NCBI GenBank assembly: GCA_031289865.1
Contig: JAITOQ010000096.1
Location: forward strand, 1 to 8,390
Reading direction: 5' to 3'
Length of the DNA stretch: 8,390 bases
From: Clostridiales bacterium
Lineage (GTDB): Bacteria; Bacillota; Clostridia; Christensenellales; JAISNN01
A program made the translations under genes and the position numbers. How positions within the stretch are numbered: position 1 is the first letter of the stretch; each line of letters starts with the position of its first letter. Positions 1 to 5,805 of this stretch are shown here, piece after piece. The notes below the pieces were generated by a model that saw only the letters and a program-made list of their open reading frames with translations, was not told the origin of the DNA and searched no databases.

Positions 1-893
1 TCTAATCGGTCGACTGTTTCCACTCCCGAATCAAAGACATTAAACGAAATGCGAACACCCAATCGACATAGTATTGCAAACAACCCACCATTTTTTTTAT
101 TAAAATCGCTAATTACGCCGTTCATTAACTTATTAATATTGTGCCGATTGCTATCCTCATTGTTTACATATATATTAAGTTTCACATCATTGCTCGCACT
201 TATTGTGATTTTTTCTCTTTTGTTTAGCTCCCAATATGATTCACTTTCAGCGGGTCTATTAAATGCAGTCTGTTCGCCTTGCGAGATACGTTCTGTACCG
301 ATGTCAAGTTCATCACCCATACGGAACAAAGCAACCAGTAACTGATTTTTTGTAAGCTTGTTTATTGCTTCAACAGTAAAAAACGATTCGTTCAAGTTGC
401 GATGATAAAGACAGCAATCAATAATGGCTTGCTTTTGCTCCTTGCTCAAAATGTCCAAAGAAATATCCAATTTTAGGTCGCAATACGCAGCAGATAAAGC
501 ATTATGATTATCTCGAATATATTTCTGAAAATTAGGATCAGCAGCAATTAGTTTAGACGGTTCATGTGTTGCATGATAATTTTTTATTGCACATTGCTGT
601 ATATCATCATGAATTAAAATATCAATACTCATGCCAATGTCGTGCAGAAGTGCAGACATTGCCAAGATAAAATAGTCGTCTGACGATAGCTCCAAATCTA
701 CATTTTTAACAATCGTAAGTATTTTTTTCAAAACACCCTTTGAATGAGTTAGTTTGTGGTATGTAAAATCCTTAACAAGGGTTGTTGCATTTTCGCTCCA
801 AAAAGACGACAACAACCCCTTTTGTGTTTTCACAAGACTTTCTTCTTTTTCAAGCTGTAATTTAATGTTAAATTCTTGAAGTACACTTTGCAT
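1..893 (-). CDS. HD-domain protein, N-terminal 297 residues (runs off left edge)
   Basis: This reading frame is open from an ATG at 893 to the window edge, so the C-terminus is missing. A ribosome binding site AGAGGT (901-906) lies 7 bases before the ATG, and an in-frame TAA at 906-908 rules out an upstream start. The protein shows an HD metal-dependent phosphohydrolase pattern: H50 in the YHKLTH segment, the HD doublet at 84-85 (LLHDIGMS), a YHATH segment around H107/H110, YHR at 163-165, and a late RMGDELD segment at 191-197 whose Asp could close the metal site. The spacing and the late DELD segment resemble large stand-alone HD proteins found in bacterial conflict loci, where the HD domain is often joined to an HSP90-like ATPase. 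That link is from memory of the families and the C-terminal part is not visible. Residues after about 205 (charged, beta-rich) are not recognised. No signal peptide or membrane segment is seen. A sample line (361-420) has 20 of 60 G+C, AT-richer than the central genes. The gene has its own strong promoter at 1019-1047. HD domain is fairly sure; substrate and role are unknown. Confidence 0.85.
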   Translation of the reverse strand, partial: MQSVLQEFNIKLQLEKEESLVKTQKGLLSSFWSENATTLVKDFTYHKLTHSKGVLKKILTIVKNVDLELSSDDYFILAMSALLHDIGMSIDILIHDDIQQCAIKNYHATHEPSKLIAADPNFQKYIRDNHNALSAAYCDLKLDISLDILSKEQKQAIIDCCLYHRNLNESFFTVEAINKLTKNQLLVALFRMGDELDIGTERISQGEQTAFNRPAESESYWELNKREKITISASNDVKLNIYVNNEDSNRHNINKLMNGVISDFNKKNGGLFAILCRLGVRISFNVFDSGVETVDRL

Positions 894-1018
894 ATCGCTA
901 ACCTCTTATTGTTTAATACATAAGCCGCTCATCGACATACTATTGCCTTGAACGAATTAGTAGAGGAACTATCACTTCTACTATGCAATCACATGTCAAA
1001 TTTCAGCATAGCAATATG

Positions 1019-1047
1019 ATTATAGCATAAATACTTGAGCTTTTCAA
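1019..1047 (-). promoter_or_regulatory. Strong sigma-70-type promoter for the edge HD-domain gene
   Basis: On the minus strand, a -35 box TTGAAA (1042-1047) and a perfect -10 box TATAAT (1019-1024) are separated by exactly 17 bases. A TG one base before the -10 gives an extended -10. Transcription would start near 1012, leaving a leader of about 120 bases before the ATG at 893. A perfect 5+5 inverted repeat, CTTGA/TCAAG at 1034-1048, overlaps the -35 and part of the spacer, so it could be a repressor site. That last point is inference. Confidence 0.85.
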
Positions 1048-1057
1048 GCAAAATCGT

Positions 1058-1132
1058 CTATCTTTTCAAATATTCATTTCCATCACCTCTCGATAATGAA
1101 TAGAGCACAAGCTCACGAGTCTCATTCGACAT
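1058..1132 (-). CDS. Possible 24-residue small protein or gene remnant
   Basis: An ATG at 1132 has GGAG (1139-1142) 6 bases upstream and opens a 24-codon frame ending in TAG. The peptide starts MSNETRELVLYSL and ends in lysine-arginine. The same frame continues upstream to another ATG at 1229-1231, itself preceded by AGGGA, and is broken only by one TAA after 11 codons. The upstream part contains a CxxC (KCENC). The stretch could therefore be a decayed gene of about 57 codons rather than a true small gene. A second overlapping frame (1122-1181, 19 codons) is also open, which argues for caution. It is not recognised as a known family. It lies upstream of the 1019-1047 promoter, so it would need transcription from the HD hydrolase unit. 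Confidence 0.25.
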   Translation of the reverse strand: MSNETRELVLYSLSRGDGNEYLKR

Positions 1133-1240
1133 CAAACTCTCCACCCTCTTTGCTCCGACTAAAAAGATACAGTTTTCGCATTTTGTCGCCGTATTTTATA
1201 TTATTGCTTTTAATGCTTTGTTTGTTGTCATATGAAATCC

Positions 1241-1867
1241 CTACAACTCATTGTAAAATCGGCTCAAAAACTGCTCTATAAATTTATGCCTTTCTTTTGC
1301 CATTTTTCGTCCTGTTTTAGTATGCATTGCATTTTTCAAAAAAAGCAGTTTTTCATAAAAATGCGTGAGTGTACTATCCGAGTCTTGACCGTGCGTATAT
1401 TTCTCGTCCTCTATCTTGAGATTGACGTCCTCGTAAAACGGCCGCAAATGACTTGTCCCATATTCGATAGCGCGGATAATCCCCATAGCCCCTATTGCAT
1501 CTAATCTATCAGCATCTCGAACAATCATTGCATTGACGTTATCAAGAGGAACATTCTTTCCATTGTTCCACGAAATATTATTTATAATGTACAGCACCTG
1601 CTCAATTTCATTTTCATTAAAACCATTACTTTTAAGTGCAATACGGATTTTAACTATCTGCCCATCCGTATCGCGGAACAATTTCTTATCCATACAGTCA
1701 TGAACAATAGCAGAAGCACAGATAATATCCTTGTCGCCTTGCCTTTCGCCCTCATGAATTTTGAGAGCATTGTTCAAGACACGTAAAGAATGCTGATGAT
1801 TATGCCCTGTATGATCATCAGCGAGTACGGATTTCATAAAATCTATTAGTTTTTCAATATCTTTCAT
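1241..1867 (-). CDS. HD-family phosphohydrolase, YpgQ/YedJ-like
   Basis: This 208-residue cytosolic protein is a complete small HD hydrolase. The metal ligands visible are H26 (NHQHSLRV, residues 23-30), the HD doublet at 56-57 (IVHDCMD), and D118 in the RDADRLDAIGAMG segment (117-129), which is the family hallmark. The C-terminal HFYEKL (169-174) and ERHKFIEQFL (192-201) helices also fit this group. B. subtilis YpgQ of this family is a metal-dependent pyrophosphohydrolase acting on nucleoside triphosphates; whether this protein shares that substrate is inference. The start ATG overlaps the TGA of the upstream PHP gene by 4 bases (ATGA), and the only SD-like stretch, AAAGGG, is about 11 bases away, so translational coupling is likely. 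It looks AT-richer than its partner (line 1501-1560 has 22 of 60 G+C). It is unrelated in length and motifs to the other HD protein at the left edge. Confidence 0.88.
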   Translation of the reverse strand: MKDIEKLIDFMKSVLADDHTGHNHQHSLRVLNNALKIHEGERQGDKDIICASAIVHDCMDKKLFRDTDGQIVKIRIALKSNGFNENEIEQVLYIINNISWNNGKNVPLDNVNAMIVRDADRLDAIGAMGIIRAIEYGTSHLRPFYEDVNLKIEDEKYTHGQDSDSTLTHFYEKLLFLKNAMHTKTGRKMAKERHKFIEQFLSRFYNEL

Positions 1868-2769
1868 ATCCGATACAACCCTTTTACTATACTCTCGTTC
1901 GGCTCTATGCCGTCAACATCAAAAACAATGCTTTCCCTCTGTCGGAGAGCAATATATTCGGGGTGTTTTTCCTCGTCAAACGACGAGCAATGAAAATCCG
2001 TACCGATTGACTTGAGCAATTTATTTTGGTCGGCAAGGGCTTCCAACAGCCGAATCCGCTCCGCGGAATACTTGTGATAATACGCTTCTATACCGTCGAT
2101 TTTGTAATCGATCATGCTCCGCAACAGCTCTACAACTTGCTCACGGGCGATCTCTCTTTTGCCGCCGCGAGTCACTCCGAACGGGTGCGCCCACACGGCA
2201 AGCCCGCCGCAAGCGTGGATTACATCGATCCCGTCTTTGATAGTCGGCTTGATTTTCGCGTACTTTCTGTAACGCTCCGTGTTGAGGATTTTTTCGTAGC
2301 ATTCGTCGCCGCTATTGGCGTAGCCCTTGTTTATGAGTTCCTTTGAAAGCGTTTTTCGGGCGGGGATTTTGCCGTTTATAGTCACGCGTTTGATATCTAT
2401 ATTATAGCCGTCCGCGACGAGCAAGTCAAATAACTTGCGAAATTGCACGTCCTTTTCAGCCTCGATTCGCGTGAGTTCCGCTTGCATTTTAGCCGCATCG
2501 ATACCAAGCCCCAAAATATGACAAGCCCACGACTCGTCAAATCCGATTTCGCCGTCCGCAAAACAGCACGACAGCTCTATGCCGCCGATATGCTTTAAGC
2601 CGTATTGCACAGCCGCCTCCGCCGCCTCGATATTTCCCGTCACTTTATCATGGTCGGTAATAGCGAAGTATTCTACCACCGTCTCCGCAAGCAGCGCGAC
2701 AACCTCGGCGGGCGTTTTTCCGCCGTCGCTGTGAGTGGTGTGTATGTGAAAATTGATTTTGGATTTCAT
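1864..2769 (-). CDS. PHP-domain phosphoesterase (YciV/RNase AM-like)
   Basis: This 301-residue protein is a PHP-family metal-dependent phosphoesterase. All the expected metal-binding motifs can be read in order: HIH at 8-10 with H13 in THSDG, TDHD at 38-41, GGIELS with E65, H84 in CHILGLG, AHPFG with H195, and GTDFH with H260. The layout matches the group holding E. coli YciV (RNase AM, a 5'-3' exonuclease that trims rRNA 5' ends) and 3',5'-nucleoside bisphosphate phosphatases. The exact substrate cannot be read from sequence. The ATG at 2769 is chosen because AAGGAG lies 4 bases before it; a GTG at 2787 is in frame but would place that SD inside the coding region. The gene overlaps the HD hydrolase by 4 bases and follows the tRNA terminator. 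No confident promoter was found in the 69 bases between the terminator and the start, so read-through from the tRNA unit is possible. Confidence 0.9.
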   Translation of the reverse strand: MKSKINFHIHTTHSDGGKTPAEVVALLAETVVEYFAITDHDKVTGNIEAAEAAVQYGLKHIGGIELSCCFADGEIGFDESWACHILGLGIDAAKMQAELTRIEAEKDVQFRKLFDLLVADGYNIDIKRVTINGKIPARKTLSKELINKGYANSGDECYEKILNTERYRKYAKIKPTIKDGIDVIHACGGLAVWAHPFGVTRGGKREIAREQVVELLRSMIDYKIDGIEAYYHKYSAERIRLLEALADQNKLLKSIGTDFHCSSFDEEKHPEYIALRQRESIVFDVDGIEPNESIVKGLYRI

Positions 2770-2838
2770 AAAACTCCTTAATTCCACAATGTGCTTTTGA
2801 CTTCCTCAACCGATTTATCCTTAAAATTTTTGCGGGAT

Positions 2839-2870
2839 AAAAAAGAAAGCCGCCGTCCTTAGACGAAGGC
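2839..2870 (-). terminator. Rho-independent terminator of the tRNA operon
   Basis: On the minus strand, a 9-base-pair stem (GCCTTCGTC / GACGGCGGC) with one mismatch, one G-U pair and a TAAG loop spans 2849-2870. It is followed by TTTCTTTTTT (2839-2848). It starts 13 bases after the CCA end of tRNA-Leu, so it fits termination of the three-tRNA transcript. Confidence 0.85.
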
Positions 2871-2882
2871 AATCATTTTTTT

Positions 2883-2968
2883 TGGTGCCGAAGACCGGAC
2901 TCGAACCGGTACGGAGTTGCCCCCGAAGGATTTTAAGTCCTTTGCGTCTGCCATTCCGCCACTACGGC
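2883..2968 (-). tRNA. tRNA-Leu(UAA)
   Basis: An 86-base class II tRNA with an encoded CCA end (2883-2885) and A as discriminator. The acceptor arms are GCCGTAG and CTTCGGC, paired except for a U-U mismatch at position 5-68. The anticodon stem AAGGA/TCCTT encloses the loop CTTAAAA, giving anticodon UAA, which reads UUA and UUG. A long variable arm (CGGGG GCAA CTCCG) is present, as expected for leucine, and the T arm is ACCGG-TTCGAGT-CCGGT. It is the last tRNA of the three-gene transcript. Confidence 0.97.
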
Positions 2969-2981
2969 TAAAAGAAAAATT

Positions 2982-3056
<75 letters not shown>

Positions 3057-3058
3057 AT

Positions 3059-3133
3059 TGGAGCGGGAAACGGGATTCGGACCCGCGACATTCGCCTTGG
3101 CAAGGCGACGCTCTACCACTGAGCCATTCCCGC
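3059..3133 (-). tRNA. tRNA-Gly(GCC)
   Basis: A 75-base tRNA with acceptor arms GCGGGAA/TTCCCGC, discriminator U and an encoded CCA (3059-3061). The anticodon stem CGCCT/AGGCG and loop TGCCA region give anticodon GCC, reading GGC and GGU. It is the first tRNA of the operon. The predicted start site near 3176 leaves about 43 bases of leader for RNase P to remove. Confidence 0.97.
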
Positions 3134-3182
3134 GTGTAATATTTTTATGAAAAAATCATAGATTCTCACAAGCCGCCTATCT

Positions 3183-3211
3183 ATTATAATAAAAAGTCGA
3201 AAAATTTGCAA
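3183..3211 (-). promoter_or_regulatory. Sigma-70-type promoter of the tRNA operon
   Basis: On the minus strand, TTGCAA (3206-3211) and a perfect TATAAT (3183-3188) are separated by 17 bases with an AT-rich spacer. The -35 lies 20 bases downstream of the murA stop codon, so the tRNAs have their own promoter. No terminator hairpin is visible between murA and this promoter, so murA transcripts may also read into the tRNAs. Confidence 0.85.
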
Positions 3212-3231
3212 CTATTTTTGATAGTCTTTTC

Positions 3232-4530
3232 TCATTTATCAAAAATTTTTTGCAAAGGCTTCCTTTTGCACTCTTGTACCCTCACGATATCCGCGCCCAA
3301 TCCGCGCAGCATCATCTCAAAATTTTCATATCCCCTATCGATATACTCCACTCCGTGTATCACGCTGATACCCTTTGCGCGCATAGCCGCAATCACAAGC
3401 GACGCGCCGCAACGAAGATCGCACGCACTCACCTCCGCGCCGTAAAGCGCGTCTACCCCTTGGACGAGCGCGGTACGCGCTCTCTCGTCCACATAGATTT
3501 TTGCGCCCATCTTTTTTAGCTCCGCAATGTGTCCGAAACGGTTTTCAAAGATTTTTTCCGTTATCCCCGTGTTTCCTAAGCAAACCGCTGCAAGCGCGGT
3601 CAATTGCGGCTGGAGGTCGGTCGGAAAAAACGGATACGGCTCTGAGGCTATCTCTCCGAGGGCATTCAATCGCCCGTCGCTCCTCACCCGTATCGTGTCG
3701 CCGCTGTATTCTATCTCACAATAGTTGTCTTTTAAAATCTCGAAAAGCGCGTTTAGATGATGAGGGCAAGCGTTATTTATCGTCAAATCTCCCCCGCACG
3801 CCGCCGCCGCAAGGACAAGCGTCCCCGCGACGATTCTGTCGGATATGGGGGTGTATACCGCGCCGTGCAGCTTTTCCACCCCGTTTATCTCTATCGTTCC
3901 CGTCCCCGCGCCAGCGACGCTTGCGCCCATCGCATTTAAAAAATTCTGTAAATCTACGACTTCGGGCTCTTTCGCCGCGTTTTGGATCGTCGTCGTACCG
4001 TGCGCGAGAACCGCCGCCATCATGACGTTTTGCGTCGCGCCCACGCTCGGAAATTTAAAGGTTACGCCGCTTCCGCGCATCTCCCTCGCGTCGCATAGGA
4101 GATAGGTTTCGTGATTTGTAATCTTTACATTGAGCTTTTCGAGCGCGTCAAGATGGATATCCACGGGTCGCTGTCCTATCCTACACCCGCCGGGCAAATA
4201 GATTTTTGCCTCTTTAAACCGCGACAAGATAGGGCCCAAAAGGACAAAGGACGACCGTAGTGTCCTCGCAAGCTCCGCCGACATGCCCGTATTTCGCGCA
4301 TTTCGCGCATTGATAAAAATATCGTCGCCGCCGCAAAGAGCCTTTGCTCCGATACTGTTGACGATCTTCAGCTTGTTTGCAATGTCCGTGAGATCGGGAC
4401 AATTTTTTAATATGACGTCGTCCTCCGTCAAAATCGACGCGGCAATGAGAGCCAACACCGAATTTTTGGCGGCTTTTAGGCGCACACTGCCGTTTAATTT
4501 GTTTCCACCGCGCACAATATAGGTATACAT
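3232..4530 (-). CDS. murA: UDP-N-acetylglucosamine 1-carboxyvinyltransferase MurA
   Basis: MurA transfers enolpyruvyl from phosphoenolpyruvate to UDP-GlcNAc, the first committed step of peptidoglycan precursor synthesis in the cytosol. The 432-residue protein is full length (about 420 is usual). Key residues sit almost exactly at E. coli numbering: K22-N23, R92 (RSS motif), catalytic C116 in PGGCRIGQRPVD (113-124), R121, and D305 in FPTDLQPQ (302-309). The catalytic cysteine is present rather than aspartate, so the enzyme is of the type that fosfomycin can alkylate. The ATG at 4530 has GGAG (4539-4542) 8 bases upstream. It follows ftsW after 117 bases that hold an inverted repeat and no gene. 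A -10-like TATTAT lies in that gap but no matching -35 was found, so co-transcription with murD-ftsW is likely. Whether it is the MurA1 or MurA2 type found in Gram-positives cannot be told here. Confidence 0.97.
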   Translation of the reverse strand: MYTYIVRGGNKLNGSVRLKAAKNSVLALIAASILTEDDVILKNCPDLTDIANKLKIVNSIGAKALCGGDDIFINARNARNTGMSAELARTLRSSFVLLGPILSRFKEAKIYLPGGCRIGQRPVDIHLDALEKLNVKITNHETYLLCDAREMRGSGVTFKFPSVGATQNVMMAAVLAHGTTTIQNAAKEPEVVDLQNFLNAMGASVAGAGTGTIEINGVEKLHGAVYTPISDRIVAGTLVLAAAACGGDLTINNACPHHLNALFEILKDNYCEIEYSGDTIRVRSDGRLNALGEIASEPYPFFPTDLQPQLTALAAVCLGNTGITEKIFENRFGHIAELKKMGAKIYVDERARTALVQGVDALYGAEVSACDLRCGASLVIAAMRAKGISVIHGVEYIDRGYENFEMMLRGLGADIVRVQECKRKPLQKIFDK

Positions 4531-4599
4531 AGGTAAAGCTCCGAAAAAATCCGTCTATCGTAATAATATGTGTAGGTTGTGAGATGTGTGCTTTCCGCA

Positions 4600-4659
4600 A
4601 GTATTCTGCAAAACGGCGTTTTTTAGAATACTGCAAAAACAAGGCTTTTATAGAATACT
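4600..4659. repeat. Imperfect direct and inverted repeat between ftsW and murA
   Basis: AGTATTCT at 4600-4607 and its complement AGAATACT at 4624-4631 bound a 32-base inverted repeat. Its inner part, AAAACG-G-CGTTTT, is itself palindromic, giving nearly 16-base arms with two unmatched positions. A further AGAATACT at 4652-4659 forms the last codons and approach to the ftsW stop. Read on the minus strand, this makes two imperfect tandem units of about 27 and 25 bases, each beginning AGTATTCTA and ending GTTTTGC or GTTTTTGC, followed by a half unit in the opposite sense. No run of T follows the stem on the minus strand, so it is not a standard terminator. Confidence 0.7.
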
Positions 4660-5805
4660 TCGCCTCTTTTTAATCCTAAACGACCCGACCAATCCGCTAT
4701 CGCCGAAGTTACCTAACGGGTTTTTATGAGCCGACACGTTCATAGTCAAGCCGATTGCAGCCATATAGGATAGGAGCGCGCTTCCCCCCGCACTCATAAA
4801 CGGTAACGGTAATCCCGTCGGCGGTATAGAACCGCTTACGACGGCAATATTTATGGCGGTTTGGACGGCAATCAGCGCGGCTATTCCCGCGGATAGATAT
4901 GCGTAAAAACGGTTCTCGGCACGAAGCGCGGACTTGACTATCCGTACCGTCAAAATCACAAAAAGGATTATGACAAAAGCCGCGCCCAACAGACCAAGCT
5001 CCTCTCCGACGATAGAAAAGATAAAATCCGATTCGGAAAACGGCAGAAAAAGATATTTTTGCCGCGAATGAAAAAGCCCTACTCCAAAAAAACCGCCCGA
5101 TCCTAACGCGTAATATGATTGTATCAGTTGATATCCTTCGGCTTTCGGCGACGCCCACGGGTCTAAAAATGCGGTCAAGCGTTTCATACGGTACGGTTCG
5201 AGGACAATCAAGAGAATAACGCCGACTATAATCGGCAGAGCAAGCATCAGCATGGTTTTTAATTTCATGCCGCCGACAAAGAGCATGATAATCATGACGA
5301 TACCGACGCACATCGTGATAGACATATTCGGCTCCGCCATAATGAGTCCGCACATCGCGCCGCCCGCTAAAAATACGGGAAAGGTATTTTTAAATTTCCG
5401 CATATCCTTGACGGACATTTCGGCGGCGGCAAATAGGATAAATCCGAATTTTGAAAGCTCCGACGGTTGAATGGTCGTAAATCCGAGATTGATCCACCGC
5501 GTCGCACCGTAATTGCTGTAGGACAATCCCGGCACAAAGACGAGCGCTAAAAGCACCAACGATACGACGAGTATCAAATAGCGGAGTTTCACCAATTTTG
5601 ATAGGTCGAAATATTTCATGCCGAACATGACGACAAGCCCCGCGGCAAAGGAAATCGCTTGCTTTTTTACATAAAAAAAAGAATCTCCGTAAGCGATATT
5701 CGCTCCGTAACTGCTCGCCGAATAGATCATCAGTATCCCGAAAAGACTTAAAAAAACCGTGATGATCGGGATTAACGGATCGGACTTGTTTTGGGTGAAA
5801 TTCAT
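4648..5805 (-). CDS. ftsW: SEDS peptidoglycan glycosyltransferase FtsW
   Basis: This 385-residue polytopic membrane protein has roughly ten hydrophobic segments and belongs to the SEDS family, which polymerises lipid II together with a class B penicillin-binding protein at the division septum. Visible family motifs are GATRWI (100-105), QPSELSKF (113-120), RLTAFLDPWA (209-218), SESDFIFSIVGEELGLLG (257-274) carrying the catalytic Asp at 260, and GLPLPFMSAGGSALLS (331-346). FtsW is preferred to RodA because the gene overlaps murD, the usual partner in division and cell-wall clusters; sequence alone cannot fully exclude SpoVE or RodA. The ATG at 5805 has TGGAGG 4-5 bases upstream and overlaps the murD stop by 4 bases (ATGA), implying translational coupling. 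The C-terminal tail after residue 360 is short and basic, and its last codons fall within the repeat at 4600-4659. Confidence 0.93.
   Translation of the reverse strand: MNFTQNKSDPLIPIITVFLSLFGILMIYSASSYGANIAYGDSFFYVKKQAISFAAGLVVMFGMKYFDLSKLVKLRYLILVVSLVLLALVFVPGLSYSNYGATRWINLGFTTIQPSELSKFGFILFAAAEMSVKDMRKFKNTFPVFLAGGAMCGLIMAEPNMSITMCVGIVMIIMLFVGGMKLKTMLMLALPIIVGVILLIVLEPYRMKRLTAFLDPWASPKAEGYQLIQSYYALGSGGFFGVGLFHSRQKYLFLPFSESDFIFSIVGEELGLLGAAFVIILFVILTVRIVKSALRAENRFYAYLSAGIAALIAVQTAINIAVVSGSIPPTGLPLPFMSAGGSALLSYMAAIGLTMNVSAHKNPLGNFGDSGLVGSFRIKKRRSIL

Larger units (their letters stand above)
894..1240. other. 347-base intergenic region with promoter, leader and short ORFs
   Basis: This gap lies between the end of the HD hydrolase gene and the start of the edge HD protein. 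It is AT-rich. Reading on the minus strand, it holds a short frame with a good ribosome binding site (1058-1132), a near-perfect sigma-70-type promoter (1019-1047), and a leader of about 120 bases. Within the leader, AGTAGA (959-964) and TCTACT (977-982) can pair as a small stem. A 10-codon frame (906-938) stops 12 bases before the downstream ATG. No rho-independent terminator was found after the HD hydrolase stop codon, and no RNA gene was recognised. Confidence 0.6.

Noticed and set aside
49..345. Plus-strand 98-codon frame at the left edge
   Set aside because: It is antisense to the HD-domain coding sequence and has no SD or recognisable family.
2770..2787. GTG start six codons earlier for the PHP protein
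   Set aside because: The AAGGAG just before the ATG at 2769 is a better initiation signal and the PHP motif starts normally from that ATG.
2883..2968. tRNA-Leu 3' end as a phage attachment site
   Set aside because: No second copy of the tRNA 3' end and no integrase are present in the window.
3501..4025. Plus-strand 174-codon frame inside murA
   Set aside because: It lies wholly within the antisense of murA, has low-complexity Arg/Ser/Pro content and no family resemblance.
4543..4600. Dedicated murA promoter
   Set aside because: A TATTAT box exists but no acceptable -35 lies 16-18 bases upstream.
4600..4631. Inverted repeat as an ftsW terminator
   Set aside because: The stem is AT-rich and is not followed by a T-run on the minus strand.
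4724..5353. Minus-strand 209-codon frame inside ftsW
   Set aside because: It is an out-of-frame shadow of the clear SEDS coding sequence.
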